From assembly GCA_017554105.1 (NCBI GenBank), contig JAFZIY010000029.1, forward strand, positions 1 through 49,503: DNA of 49,503 nt, given 5' to 3'. Within the stretch, counting starts at the first letter, position 1. Every line of letters starts with the position of its first letter. This document shows positions 29,377 through 39,007 of the stretch, one piece after another. This DNA comes from Prevotella sp. Lineage in GTDB: Bacteria; Bacteroidota; Bacteroidia; Bacteroidales; Bacteroidaceae. The notes beneath the pieces were generated by a model that was not told the DNA's origin, did no database searches, and was given only the letters and a program-made list of their open reading frames with translations. The position numbers and the translations under genes are program-made.

Positions 29377-29823
29377 CTATGCGAGCAGTTTGCGCACAAT
29401 GGCGGAGATCTTGCTGCCCTCGGCACGTCCTGCCATCTGCTTGCTGGCAATGCCCATCACCTTGCCCATCTCTTTCATCGATGTGGCACCTGTCTGGGCA
29501 ATGATGTTCTTTACCTCCGCCTCTATCTCCTCGTCGGAGAGTTGCTTCGGAAGGTAACTCTCGAGCACCTCTACCTGTGCCAGTTCGGCATCGGCAAGGT
29601 CCTGACGGCCGGCATTGGTGTATGTTACGGCAGTCTCCTTACCCTGCTTTGCCAACTTGGCTATTATCTTCAGGGCGTCGGCATCCTCAAGGGTGTCGTT
29701 GGCACCCGGTGCCGTCTTTGCCTCGAGGAATACTTTCTTTATGTTGCGGAGCGTCTCAAGGCGCACCTTGTCGCGGGCTTTCATAGCCGCTTTGATGTCT
29801 TCACTTATTTGGTCGAAAAGCAT
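29377..29823 (-). CDS. GatB/YqeY domain protein
   Basis: A YqeY-family protein related to the tRNA-binding tail domain of GatB. Its cellular role is not settled. The family pattern is clear: MLFDQISEDIKAAMKARDKV, LRNIKKVFLEAK, then VEVLESYLPKQLSDEEIEAEV and the C-terminal GKVMGIASKQMAGRAEGSKI. Length is 148 residues from the ATG at 29823; a TTG two codons upstream is less likely. It lies 57 bp after ftsZ on the same strand, with a terminator after it, so it is probably the last gene of the division cluster's transcript. Confidence 0.9.
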   Translation of the reverse strand: MLFDQISEDIKAAMKARDKVRLETLRNIKKVFLEAKTAPGANDTLEDADALKIIAKLAKQGKETAVTYTNAGRQDLADAELAQVEVLESYLPKQLSDEEIEAEVKNIIAQTGATSMKEMGKVMGIASKQMAGRAEGSKISAIVRKLLA

Positions 29824-29880
29824 GTTCAAATTAAGATTTAAAAATTTAATAATTAAAACATTAAGGGTTCAGACGTTTTA

Positions 29881-31200
29881 TTATCCGAATTTTATTGTTC
29901 CTGAGATAGGCTCCTTGGGCTCGGCACCTTCCTTCTGGTCGTCATTGCCGGCACCTTGTGAGCGTATGCTGTCGAGAATCTGGCGAGTACGCTTGTATGT
30001 CGGAGTCTGCTCAACGGCAGAGATCACATCGTCGTTGTCCAGGTCTTCTGGTCTGAAGATGAAGATATGCGGGCGACGCTTGTACTGTGATGTCTTGCCG
30101 TCCTTGCCATAGTAGCGGTTGCGACGGTCCTGACGCTCTGCTGCCTTCTCCTCTTCCTCTGCGATGCGGTTCTGCTCTTCCATTGTGCGTTTCTTGAAGT
30201 GGCTGTTCATACCGTCCACGTTCTCGATGCCGAATCCTGTTGCGAGGATGGTCACCTTCACCTTCGGACCCAGTTCCGGGTCGGTGGCAAGTCCCCATTT
30301 CAGTTCGAATCCAGTGCCGAAGCGGGCCATGAACTCGTTCACATCGTTCATTTCCTCCATCGTGAGGCTTGCGTTGTTCTGCTTGTCGGAGCAGAATGAG
30401 ATGGAAAGAAGAATCTTCTTTGAGTTGAACACGTCGTTATCGTTGAGCAGCGGTGAGTTGAGTGCGTCGTCGATAGCCTTCTTAACGCGTCCCTCACCCT
30501 CGCCGTAACCTGTTGACATGATGGCCACGCCACCATCCTTAAGCACGGTCTTAACATCGTTGAAGTCGAGGTTTATCAGTCCGTGAACGGTGATAATCTC
30601 TGCAATTGACTTCGCTGCGATGCTCAGTGTGTCGTCGGCCTTTGCGAAAGCGTCGAGCACTGTCAGTTCAGGGTATATCTCACGCAGACGTTCGTTGTTG
30701 ATAACGAGCAGGGCATCGACGTGCTTTGCCATCTCCTCAACACCGTCAAGAGCCTGGTCAATCTTGCGATCGCCCTCGAAGCGGAAAGGAATGGTCACGA
30801 TACCTACGGTGAGAATGCCCAGTTCCTTACTCGTACGGGCAATGACAGGAGCAGCACCCGTACCCGTACCACCACCCATTCCGGCGGTGATGAACGCCAT
30901 CTTGGTGCCGTCGCTGAGCATGTTCTTCACGTCGGCGATGCTCTCCTCTGCTGCCAGACGTGCCTTCTCGGGCTTGTTTCCGGCACCGAGTCCCTCTTTT
31001 CCGAGTTGCAGGTGCACAGGCACCGGTGAGTCGTTTAGCGCCTGGTTGTCAGTATTGCAGAGCACGAATGTAACGTCGTGGATTCCCTCGCGATACATGT
31101 GGTTTACGGCATTGCCTCCACCTCCGCCGACGCCGATAACTTTTATTATGCTGTTTTCTTTTTCGGGATAATCGAAATCCAATATCATATTGTTTGGCAT
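29881..31200 (-). CDS. ftsZ: Cell division protein FtsZ
   Basis: The tubulin-like GTPase that forms the division ring. The N-terminal nucleotide-binding fold has IKVIGVGGGGGNAVNHM, the tubulin signature GGGTGTGAAPVIA and the KIDQALDGVEEMAKHVD region. The synergy-loop side shows NDVKTVLKDGGVAIMSTGYG. After the GTPase core comes a charged linker and a C-terminal part (EPISGTIKFG at the end). The ATG at 31200 (MPNNMILDFDYPEKEN) is preferred over an upstream start. The 131-bp gap after ftsA is the largest within the cluster and might hold an extra promoter, but I see no clear consensus. Confidence 0.97.
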   Translation of the reverse strand: MPNNMILDFDYPEKENSIIKVIGVGGGGGNAVNHMYREGIHDVTFVLCNTDNQALNDSPVPVHLQLGKEGLGAGNKPEKARLAAEESIADVKNMLSDGTKMAFITAGMGGGTGTGAAPVIARTSKELGILTVGIVTIPFRFEGDRKIDQALDGVEEMAKHVDALLVINNERLREIYPELTVLDAFAKADDTLSIAAKSIAEIITVHGLINLDFNDVKTVLKDGGVAIMSTGYGEGEGRVKKAIDDALNSPLLNDNDVFNSKKILLSISFCSDKQNNASLTMEEMNDVNEFMARFGTGFELKWGLATDPELGPKVKVTILATGFGIENVDGMNSHFKKRTMEEQNRIAEEEEKAAERQDRRNRYYGKDGKTSQYKRRPHIFIFRPEDLDNDDVISAVEQTPTYKRTRQILDSIRSQGAGNDDQKEGAEPKEPISGTIKFG

Positions 31201-31331
31201 AGTCTTTTGTTTTTTATAAGCCCTCCCCATTCGTTCCTTTGTTGGAAGATGTGTTCCGTGGGCTTTGGTTAATGATTATACTTTAAACTCTTTCTTGTTG
31301 TTTTTAGTTTTAAACCTATAGAATATCAGAT

Positions 31332-32789
31332 TTATTCTTCCTCGTCTTCAGAAATGAGTTTCTTAATGAACTTAGTGAATCGGCTTCCGATTTTCTTTAC
31401 GCCGTTGTCTTCCTTCTTGCGTTCCTCTTCCTGCCTCTGAAGTTCTTCTTCCTCGAGGCGCCTTCTCTCTTCTTCCTCCTGCTGTCTGCGCAGTTCCTCA
31501 GCCTTACGCTTCTCTGCCTCGGTCTGCACTACGCCGTCTTCCAGTTCGTTCGGCTGTCGTGGGTTCTTGTGCAGTTCGTCGGTAGTGGTAGCCGTTGTTG
31601 TCTTCGGTGCAGTGAAGAGGTCCTTTGTCGGGTCAACCTCGTTGCCTGCGCAGTTCATGTTTCCCTTTGCGAGAATACCCAGCACGGTGTTCATCATGCC
31701 GTTGTGGGCAGTGATGATAGGATCTTTTGCGTTAATCTGCTGGTTGACGAACTTCGCAACACGTATCTTGTCTATGTGAGTATGGTTGGAGAAAGCCCTC
31801 TCTATGCCCGGCATGTTGGAGCCACCGCCGGTGAGGACGATGCCGCCAAGCAGTCGCTCGGCATAGTCGGAAGGTACCTGATACCATACGTTCTCTATGA
31901 TTTCCTCCAGTCGGCCTTCCACAATCTCTACGAACTTACGCTCGTCAACCTTGCGGTCGGCATCGAGGGCGAATGTCTTCTGACTGTCGATGTCGCCGTT
32001 CTCGGTGTATGCTACGGCGTGCTGCAGTTTCAGTTGCTCTGCAACGTTCTCCTCGACCTGCAGCGATGCGATGTCCTTTGTGATGTTGTTGCTTCCGAGA
32101 GGGATGACAGCCAAGTGTCGCAGAATGTTCTTGTAGTAAACCGAAACGGTGGTGGTGTCGGCTCCGAGGTCAACGAGTGCGCAACCAGAGCGTTTCTCCG
32201 CATCGGTGAGTACGGCATCGGCGAGTGCCAGCGGAGCAAGATACATCTCTGCGATAGCCACTCCTGCCATGTCGAAACACTTGTTCAGTCGGCGATAGAA
32301 CTCATATCTCCACAGGATGTTGAGGAAGTTTCCCTCAAGGCGTGTACACTGAATGCCCACAGGGTCGAGTTGCAACTGGTTGTCAACCTTATACTCCTGT
32401 GTCGCAGCATCAAGTATCTCCTGGTCCTGATAACTCATGTTGCGGTTAGCATCCATCAGTTCGTTCACCATCATCTGTGTGACGATTGACTCAGCGGGAA
32501 GTGTCTTGATGATGTTGTTCTTGACACTTCTTATCGACTGTCCTCCCACTCCCACATAGACATGTGATATTTCCTGCTTCAGTGTGGTGGTGAGTTTCTT
32601 CACAATGTTTGCGATGCACTGTGCTGTCTTGTCGATGTTATAAACCACGCCCTTGTGAATGAACGACGAGGAGTCTTCCTTCACGAGGGCAAGTACAGTG
32701 ATGCTACCGTCGAGATTCTTCTTTCCCGCGATACCGGTCATCTTTGATGAGCCTAATTCGATTGCTACGATAAATTCTCTTGCTGGCAT
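31332..32789 (-). CDS. ftsA: Cell division protein FtsA
   Basis: An actin-like ATPase that anchors FtsZ to the membrane. Phosphate-binding motifs IELGSSKMTGIAG (N-terminal) and ALVDLGADTTTVSVY, plus adenosine motif GIVLTGGGSNMPGIE, are visible. The C-terminus has a linker followed by a highly charged Glu/Arg/Lys coiled coil (about 412-460, RKAEELRRQQEEEERRRLEE). It ends in an amphipathic helix (KKIGSRFTKFIKKLI) that should bind the membrane. The charged extension is longer than in E. coli. It begins 4 bp after ftsQ. Confidence 0.96.
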   Translation of the reverse strand: MPAREFIVAIELGSSKMTGIAGKKNLDGSITVLALVKEDSSSFIHKGVVYNIDKTAQCIANIVKKLTTTLKQEISHVYVGVGGQSIRSVKNNIIKTLPAESIVTQMMVNELMDANRNMSYQDQEILDAATQEYKVDNQLQLDPVGIQCTRLEGNFLNILWRYEFYRRLNKCFDMAGVAIAEMYLAPLALADAVLTDAEKRSGCALVDLGADTTTVSVYYKNILRHLAVIPLGSNNITKDIASLQVEENVAEQLKLQHAVAYTENGDIDSQKTFALDADRKVDERKFVEIVEGRLEEIIENVWYQVPSDYAERLLGGIVLTGGGSNMPGIERAFSNHTHIDKIRVAKFVNQQINAKDPIITAHNGMMNTVLGILAKGNMNCAGNEVDPTKDLFTAPKTTTATTTDELHKNPRQPNELEDGVVQTEAEKRKAEELRRQQEEEERRRLEEEELQRQEEERKKEDNGVKKIGSRFTKFIKKLISEDEEE

Positions 32790-32793
32790 ACCC

Positions 32794-33777
32794 TTATTGT
32801 TTTATATTATTCTTTGTATTTTTATTGTTAGTTTCTTGTTTTTTCTCGGCAGTCTCCTGCTTTGCCGGTTCTGCGTTCTGTGCAGGCTTTGCCGCCGTGG
32901 TGTCCTTCTTCTCCTTCATCAGTGAGTCGCGACGTGCCTCGTCTTTCTTTATGAGGTCGGCCATCGACGGCTGTATGTGGCGTGCGGAGCGGCTGTAGTG
33001 GCATATTATCTGGTTGTCGAACTCAAGGTTGATATAGTCGTAACGGTTCCATCCTGCCTTGCTCAGTCCGTGCTTATAGAATTTCTCCAGTCGCGACAGT
33101 TTTGTGTTGAGGAACTTGCCGATGGCCTGCTTCCTCATTATCGAGGTCTTCGCTGTCGGCAGGGTGCCGATGAATATGATATGGTCGCCGATGCGCGGCA
33201 CCAGTTCTATTCCTCCCTTCTCGGTGACGTTGATTTGCTCGAACATGTTAGACCACAGTTCGTTCTCCATCATCAGTTCGGCCATAGGCATTAGGTAGTC
33301 GATTGCATAGCGCTTGTCGACGTGTCCTGTCGCGATGATGAGGTCTGACACATAGTTTGAGTTAGGCATCACTCCGCCGCGCTCGTCGATGTAGTAGTCC
33401 TCTCCCGTCTCGCTCTTGATGCGCAGCAGCGGCAGTCGCTGTGTGATGTTTATCGTCACGTCGCCGTTCTGCGACTTGTAGCACTGTGCCGTTTTCACGA
33501 AGGCCATGCTCTTCAGCCTGTCCTCAATGGCTCGTGTGCTTATCTCTCCGAAGGTCTTGCTCACGGGCATCAGTTTCGAGGCTTTCAGAATCTTGGTCAC
33601 ATCATCAGCCTTCAAGAACCCGTTGGTGTTCTCGTCGGCTATCATTATGTTGCATTTCTTGCATACCACAGCCGGCTTTGCAGGCTCGCTGAACGAGGTT
33701 ATTGCAAAGACAAGATAGACTGCGAGCACTGCATCGAGTGCCATAATGATGGTCTTTTTCCAGTTGATGTGAACCAT
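32794..33777 (-). CDS. ftsQ: Cell division protein FtsQ
   Basis: A bitopic divisome protein linking cytoplasmic and periplasmic parts. It has a short cytoplasmic N-terminus (MVHINWKK), one membrane span (about 9-30) and a periplasmic POTRA-like plus beta domain (TRAIEDRLKSMAFVKTAQCY, INITQRLPLLRI, YYIDERGGVMPNS). The C-terminal 60 residues are a low-complexity Lys/Glu/Ala/Asn tail. Identification rests mainly on its position between murC and ftsA, with supporting FtsQ-like motifs. It lies 4 bp before ftsA. Confidence 0.9.
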   Translation of the reverse strand: MVHINWKKTIIMALDAVLAVYLVFAITSFSEPAKPAVVCKKCNIMIADENTNGFLKADDVTKILKASKLMPVSKTFGEISTRAIEDRLKSMAFVKTAQCYKSQNGDVTINITQRLPLLRIKSETGEDYYIDERGGVMPNSNYVSDLIIATGHVDKRYAIDYLMPMAELMMENELWSNMFEQINVTEKGGIELVPRIGDHIIFIGTLPTAKTSIMRKQAIGKFLNTKLSRLEKFYKHGLSKAGWNRYDYINLEFDNQIICHYSRSARHIQPSMADLIKKDEARRDSLMKEKKDTTAAKPAQNAEPAKQETAEKKQETNNKNTKNNIKQ

Positions 33778-33828
33778 TGTCCTGTTCTCCTTTATATCTT
33801 ATATCCCGGCGTTTTGATAACCAAGATG

Positions 33829-35217
33829 TTATTTCACGTCATATTTCCTTCTCAAGAGTTGCTCAATCTCCGGCACCTGGTTGTCAAGGTCTCCGGCACC
33901 GAGCACTACCAGTACCTCGAAATCGTGGTCGCTGACGAACTGCATCACGTCGTCTTTCTTTATCATGTGCTTCTCAACACCCTCTGCGAGATTGTCATAG
34001 ATGAGTTTCGACGTCACCCCTTCTATCGGCAGTTCGCGTGCGGGATAGATTTCAGTGAGTACTACCTCGTCGAGTTGGCTCAGTGCCGAGGCGAAGTCTT
34101 TATAGAAATCGCGGGTGCGGGTGTAGAGATGCGGCTGGAAGATTGCCGTGATGCGACGTGTCTTATACAGTTCGCGAATGCTCTTCGCACTCTGGAATAT
34201 CTCCTTGGGGTGGTGCGCGTAGTCGCTGAGGAACACTATCTTGTCGGTCTTCAACTTGAAGTCGAAACGGCGGTCAACGCCCTTGTAGGTGCGCATTCCG
34301 TATTTCAGTTCCTCTGCCGTGCATCCGTTGAGTTGTGCCATTGCCATTGCTGCCACACCGTTCTCGATGTTTATAGGTATTGGCTGCCCCAGTATTATGT
34401 CCTTGATGCTCTCTATCGGCGACACGAAGTCGAATGTTATCTCACCGTCGTGGATGCGTATGTTCTCGGCATGGAAGTCGCCTTCGCTGAGGCTGTAGTC
34501 GTAGATGCGCACTCCCTCGGGAGCCTTTTGCTTCATCTCCAGTCCGCGGTGGATTATCAGCGCGCCACCTTTCCGTATGAGGGTAGTGTAGTGCTCGAAA
34601 CTCTCCAGATATGCTTCCTTTGTACCGTAGATGTCGAGATGGTCGGGGTCGGTGCTTGTTATCACCGTCATCCATGGGCGAAGCCAGTGGAAGGAGCGGT
34701 CGAACTCGTCAGCCTCGATAACCACGTAGTTGCTCTGCTTGCTCAGGATGTAGTTCGTCTCGTAGTTCTTGGAGATGCCTCCGAGGAAAGCGTTGCAGTC
34801 GATGTGGCTCTGGTGCATGATATGCGCACACATCGTGGACGTCGTTGTCTTGCCGTGGGTGCCTGCGAAGCATAGTCCCTTGTTACCCTCGGTAAGTATT
34901 CCGAGCACCTGGGCACGCTTCATTATGGTGAATCCGTTCTGCTTGAAGTATACCAGTTCGCGGTGTTCGGCCGGTATTGCCGGTGTATATACGACGAGAG
35001 TCGACTCGATGTTTCTGCAAGCATGCGGTATCTTCTCGATGTCTTCATCGTAGTGTAGCAATATTCCCTCGTGCTCCAGTTGTCTTGTCAGGTCGGACGG
35101 AGTCTTGTCGTACCCTGCAACCACCAGTCCGCGGCTGACGAAATAGCGTGCTATGGCACTCATTCCGATGCCTCCTGCGCCAATGAAATATACCGATTTT
35201 ATGTCTTTTAATGTCAT
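33829..35217 (-). CDS. murC: UDP-N-acetylmuramate--L-alanine ligase
   Basis: It adds L-Ala to UDP-MurNAc, the first peptide step of peptidoglycan precursor synthesis, in the cytoplasm. The Mur-ligase domains are visible: the Rossmann start VYFIGAGGIGMSAIARYF, the ATP loop FAGTHGKTTTSTMCAH, EADEFDRSF, and the C-terminal DYAHHPKEI. Length (462) is normal. It starts 3 bp after murG. A 51-bp gap separates it from ftsQ. Confidence 0.97.
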   Translation of the reverse strand: MTLKDIKSVYFIGAGGIGMSAIARYFVSRGLVVAGYDKTPSDLTRQLEHEGILLHYDEDIEKIPHACRNIESTLVVYTPAIPAEHRELVYFKQNGFTIMKRAQVLGILTEGNKGLCFAGTHGKTTTSTMCAHIMHQSHIDCNAFLGGISKNYETNYILSKQSNYVVIEADEFDRSFHWLRPWMTVITSTDPDHLDIYGTKEAYLESFEHYTTLIRKGGALIIHRGLEMKQKAPEGVRIYDYSLSEGDFHAENIRIHDGEITFDFVSPIESIKDIILGQPIPINIENGVAAMAMAQLNGCTAEELKYGMRTYKGVDRRFDFKLKTDKIVFLSDYAHHPKEIFQSAKSIRELYKTRRITAIFQPHLYTRTRDFYKDFASALSQLDEVVLTEIYPARELPIEGVTSKLIYDNLAEGVEKHMIKKDDVMQFVSDHDFEVLVVLGAGDLDNQVPEIEQLLRRKYDVK

Positions 35218-35220
35218 GTC

Positions 35221-36336
35221 TTATTTCCCTAATGCAAGTTTTATCACTTCGTCGGCAATGATGTCGGCGGAGTCGGGGAGTGCCATTTTCTTTGCGTTCT
35301 CACCCAGTGTGATGTATTTCCTTTCCTTGTCTGTCAGTCTCTCGATGGCCAGCGGAATCAGTTTCTCGCGTGCCTCACTGTCTTTCACCATCAACGCTGC
35401 CTCTTTGTTTACCAGTGCCATTGCGTTGTGAGTCTGATGGTCTTCAGCCACGTTTGGCGAGGGAACGAGAATCGAGGGTTTCCCCAGCAGGCACAGTTCG
35501 CTGATGCTGCTTGCTCCGGCGCGGCTGATTACGATGTCGGCGGCACGGTATGCCTCGTCCATGTTGCTTATGAAGTCTGTTGGCTCCAGGTTCTCGGGAC
35601 ATCCCTTCTCTGCAAGTGTTGCCTTTATGCTCTCGAAGTAGTAGCCGCCTGTCTGCCATACAAACTGAATGTCGTTCTTGGCGATGGTGTCGAGGTTGTC
35701 GAGAACACTTTCGTTGATGGTACGTGCACCGAGACTGCCGCCGATGATGAGTACCACAGGGCGTTCGGGCTTGAGTCCCATCTTCTCGCATGCCTGCTCT
35801 CTTGTCAGCGTGCAGTCGAGCAGTTGCTGGCGCACCGGGTTGCCCGTCATCATTATCTTGTCTGCGGGGAAGAAGCGTTCCATGCCCTCATAGGCCACGC
35901 AAATCTTCTTAGCCTTCTTTGCAAGCAGTTTGTTGGTCACTCCGGCATAGGAGTTCTGCTCCTGTATGAGACATGGGATGCCCATCGAGGCACATTTGTT
36001 CAGCGTCGGACCACTGGCATATCCTCCCACACCTACTGCTGCCATAGGACGGAAGTCTTTGATTATCTGTTGTGCCAGGCGCTGACTTTTCCATATCTTG
36101 TACAGCACCTTGACGTTCTTCAGCGGGTTCTTGCGGTTGAAGCCGCAGATGGGCAGACCTTTTATCTCATAGCCTGCTGCCGGTACTCGCTGCATCTCCA
36201 TTCGTCCCTCTGCGCCCACAAAGAGAATCTTTGCGTCAGGACGCTTGCGGCGTATGGCATTCGCGATAGACACGGCAGGGAAGATGTGGCCTCCCGTACC
36301 GCCTCCACTGATTATTATTCTTAATTCTTCGTCCAT
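35221..36336 (-). CDS. murG: UDP-GlcNAc:lipid I N-acetylglucosaminyltransferase
   Basis: It converts lipid I to lipid II at the inner face of the membrane (GT28 family). Signatures are IIISGGGTGGHIFPAVSIA at the N-terminus, VGVGGYASGPT, IQEQNSYAGVTNKLLAK, IIGGSLGARTINESV and ISRAGASSISELCLLGKPSI for UDP-GlcNAc binding. Length (371) is normal. It lies 28 bp after ftsW and 3 bp before murC. Confidence 0.97.
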   Translation of the reverse strand: MDEELRIIISGGGTGGHIFPAVSIANAIRRKRPDAKILFVGAEGRMEMQRVPAAGYEIKGLPICGFNRKNPLKNVKVLYKIWKSQRLAQQIIKDFRPMAAVGVGGYASGPTLNKCASMGIPCLIQEQNSYAGVTNKLLAKKAKKICVAYEGMERFFPADKIMMTGNPVRQQLLDCTLTREQACEKMGLKPERPVVLIIGGSLGARTINESVLDNLDTIAKNDIQFVWQTGGYYFESIKATLAEKGCPENLEPTDFISNMDEAYRAADIVISRAGASSISELCLLGKPSILVPSPNVAEDHQTHNAMALVNKEAALMVKDSEAREKLIPLAIERLTDKERKYITLGENAKKMALPDSADIIADEVIKLALGK

Positions 36337-36364
36337 TTATCTTGTTTTTTACTTTTCGTCACTT

Positions 36365-37636
36365 TCAGTCTTCCGCACTCACCGTCTTGGGTGTCAGTTC
36401 GTCACGTTTCTTTGCCTTGCAACTGACGCTCATAATCACTCCTATATAAACACAGTTGATGATGGTTGACGTACCTCCCTTACTAATTAGCGGTAGTGGC
36501 TGACCTGTCACCGGAGCAAGTCCTACTGCCACCATCATATTGAATATCGCCTGTGTCACCATCAGTAGAGCAAGTCCCATGATGAGAAGTGCCGGGAATG
36601 TGTAGGCGCACCGATTGGCTATCGTGGCGGTGCGGAACAGCAGTATGATGTATAGCAGGCAGACGAAGACAGCACCTATAAGACCCATCTCTTCGATGAT
36701 GATGGCATAGATGAAGTCGCTGAATGCCTGTGGTAACCAGTCGCGCTGTACGGAGTTTCCGGGACCTTTGCCTATGAGGTTGCTCGATGCTATCGCGATG
36801 TTGGCATGTGCCACCTGTCCGTCTTTGTCAAGGTCGAACTTCTCTGGCGGTATTTCCTCATGGTCCATGAATTTCTTTATACGACTCTTCCATGTGCCGA
36901 AACGGTGCAGAACACCTGCGCCCTTTTTCTTCTCGACCTTGTCAACAGTCTCTGTCTTTATGCGGGGATCGTTCTTGGCGAGTGCCTCATCCTCAATGTT
37001 CTCGCCCAATACCCATATCATAGCGAAGCCAAGCATACCTGCCAGCATCACTACTCCAAGCAGTTTACCTATCTGTTTCATAGGTACTCTGCCGATAAAC
37101 ATCATCAGAATGACAACCAGTCCGAGCAGTGCTGCGGTGGAGAAGTTCTCACGGAAGATAAGCAGAATAAACGGTACCGATACCCATAAGATGTATTTGA
37201 ATGCACGCTTATCAACGGTGTCTCCATCTTGCAAGGCGCTGAGAATCATCACCTCGGCAAGCACCACTGCTCCCTTGGCGAGTTCGGAGGGCTGGAACTG
37301 CAGTCCACCGATGTCAAACCATCGTGAAGCACCATTTATCTCGCCTCCCGTAAGAGTAGTAATCAACAGCAGAATTATAGAGAATATCAGTGCAAAGGGA
37401 GTGATTATCTTGAAATATCGGCAGTCGATGTTCATGGTGATGACAAGGAATACCACACCAACACCGAGCAACATGGCGTGCTTGAGCACAGGACCCAGGT
37501 AGCTTTGGCTGTTTGTAAGCTCGGCGGAGGCACTGAACACCTCGATGATGCTCACCATGCACAGGAAGAAGAAGACAGCCCATATTATGGTGTCGCCCTT
37601 CATTCTGCCTTTTGTCTTCTTTGTTTCTTCTGCCAT
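36365..37636 (-). CDS. ftsW: SEDS peptidoglycan glycosyltransferase FtsW
   Basis: A SEDS-family polytopic membrane enzyme that polymerises septal glycan from lipid II together with FtsI. About ten hydrophobic segments are seen. Conserved SEDS features include the segment RWFDIGGLQFQPSELAK, the periplasmic FSDFIYAIIIEEMGLIGA, and GQPLPLISKGGTSTI. The last differs from the common LPLVSYGGSS by a Lys at the Tyr position. A soluble loop of about 70 residues (around 200-270) is longer than usual. It lies 20 bp after murD and 28 bp before murG. ftsW is preferred over rodA from the dcw context. Confidence 0.95.
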   Translation of the reverse strand: MAEETKKTKGRMKGDTIIWAVFFFLCMVSIIEVFSASAELTNSQSYLGPVLKHAMLLGVGVVFLVITMNIDCRYFKIITPFALIFSIILLLITTLTGGEINGASRWFDIGGLQFQPSELAKGAVVLAEVMILSALQDGDTVDKRAFKYILWVSVPFILLIFRENFSTAALLGLVVILMMFIGRVPMKQIGKLLGVVMLAGMLGFAMIWVLGENIEDEALAKNDPRIKTETVDKVEKKKGAGVLHRFGTWKSRIKKFMDHEEIPPEKFDLDKDGQVAHANIAIASSNLIGKGPGNSVQRDWLPQAFSDFIYAIIIEEMGLIGAVFVCLLYIILLFRTATIANRCAYTFPALLIMGLALLMVTQAIFNMMVAVGLAPVTGQPLPLISKGGTSTIINCVYIGVIMSVSCKAKKRDELTPKTVSAED

Positions 37637-37656
37637 ATCTGTTGTTCTTTATTATA

Positions 37657-39000
37657 TTAGAGAGAGCGAACGAGTTGCTTGAACTGCTCGCCGCGGTCTT
37701 CCATGTTCTTGAAAAGGTCGAAACTTGCGCAGCATGGAGACAGCAGGACGGTCATTCCCGGCTCTGCCATCTGGTAGCATGCGGTGACACATTCCTTCAT
37801 GGAGTGAGTGTCGCGCACTGGAATGCCAAGATGGTCGAAATTCTCATGCAGTTTGGTATTGTCTGCACCGAGATATACTATGCCTGCGCACTTCTTCTTG
37901 ACCAGGTCCATTATCGGGGTGTAGTCGTTCCCCTTGTCCTTTCCTCCGATGATAAGTATCGTTGGGGTCTTCATGCTTTCGAGCGCATACCAGCAAGCAT
38001 CGACGTTGGTTGCCTTTGAGTCGTTGATGTATTCCACGCCGGCAACGCGTGTGACCTTCTCCAGTCGGTGCTCAACGCCGGGGAAGTCGCTGAGGCTCTT
38101 GCGTATTATCTCCTTCTTGATGCCGGCCACGTTTGATGCCAGTCCTGCCGCAAGCGAGTTGTATATGTTGTGCTTACCGGTGAGCGACAGTTCTTCCTGC
38201 TCCATGTTGAACGGCGTGGGCTCCTCCAGTTTGTACTGGCCTTCCTCGATGTAGCCTATAGAACCCTTCTCCTTCAGTTCGGAGAAAGGCAGACGAAGAG
38301 CCTTGATGTCATACTTCTCGAGTTCCCGTTTGATGATTGGGTCGTCGTTCCAGTAGATGAAGGCGTCGTCTTCGGTCTGGTTCTGCACGATTCTCATCTT
38401 GGAGTCAACATAGTTCTGCATGCAGTTCTGGTAGCGGTCGAGGTGGTCGGGAGTGATGTTCAGTAACACTGCAACGTTTGCACGGAAGTCATACATATTG
38501 TCGAGTTGGAACGAACTCAGTTCGATGATGTAGTATTCGTGCGGGTCTTCTGCCACCTGCAGTGCCAGAGAGTTACCGATGTTTCCTGCCAGACCGGCAT
38601 CGTATCCTGCCGCCTTGAATATGTGGTAGATAAGCGAAGTGGTAGTCGTCTTGCCGTTAGAACCCGTGATGCATATCATCTTGGAGTCGGTGTATCGTCC
38701 GGCGAACTCTATCTCGCTTATTATGTGAATGCCCTTAGCAATGATTTTTTGTATCATGGGAGCCTCGTCGGGGATGCCAGGACTCTTTATCACCTCGTCG
38801 GCAGAGAGAATCTTCTCCTCCGTGTGGTGACCTTCTTCCCATTCAATGCCGTGCTCGTCGAGCATCTTCTTGTAACGGTCCTTTATCGCACCCATGTCGG
38901 ACACGAACACATCGAAGCCCTCCTTCTTTGCGAGGACTGCTGCTCCGGCACCGCTCTCGGCTGCTCCTAATACTACAATGCGTTTCTGTTCTTCTTTCAT
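37657..39000 (-). CDS. murD: UDP-N-acetylmuramoyl-L-alanine--D-glutamate ligase
   Basis: It adds D-Glu to UDP-MurNAc-L-Ala. Domain motifs are IVVLGAAESGAGAAVLAKK, the ATP loop ITGSNGKTTTTSLIYH, IELSSFQLDNMYDFRANVAV, LTGKHNIYNSLAAGLAS and YINDSKATNVDACWYAL. The C-terminal domain shows LSPCCASFDLFKNMEDRGEQ, typical of MurD. Length (447) is normal. It lies 7 bp after mraY and 20 bp before ftsW. Confidence 0.97.
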   Translation of the reverse strand: MKEEQKRIVVLGAAESGAGAAVLAKKEGFDVFVSDMGAIKDRYKKMLDEHGIEWEEGHHTEEKILSADEVIKSPGIPDEAPMIQKIIAKGIHIISEIEFAGRYTDSKMICITGSNGKTTTTSLIYHIFKAAGYDAGLAGNIGNSLALQVAEDPHEYYIIELSSFQLDNMYDFRANVAVLLNITPDHLDRYQNCMQNYVDSKMRIVQNQTEDDAFIYWNDDPIIKRELEKYDIKALRLPFSELKEKGSIGYIEEGQYKLEEPTPFNMEQEELSLTGKHNIYNSLAAGLASNVAGIKKEIIRKSLSDFPGVEHRLEKVTRVAGVEYINDSKATNVDACWYALESMKTPTILIIGGKDKGNDYTPIMDLVKKKCAGIVYLGADNTKLHENFDHLGIPVRDTHSMKECVTACYQMAEPGMTVLLSPCCASFDLFKNMEDRGEQFKQLVRSL

Positions 39001-39007
39001 CTTCTGC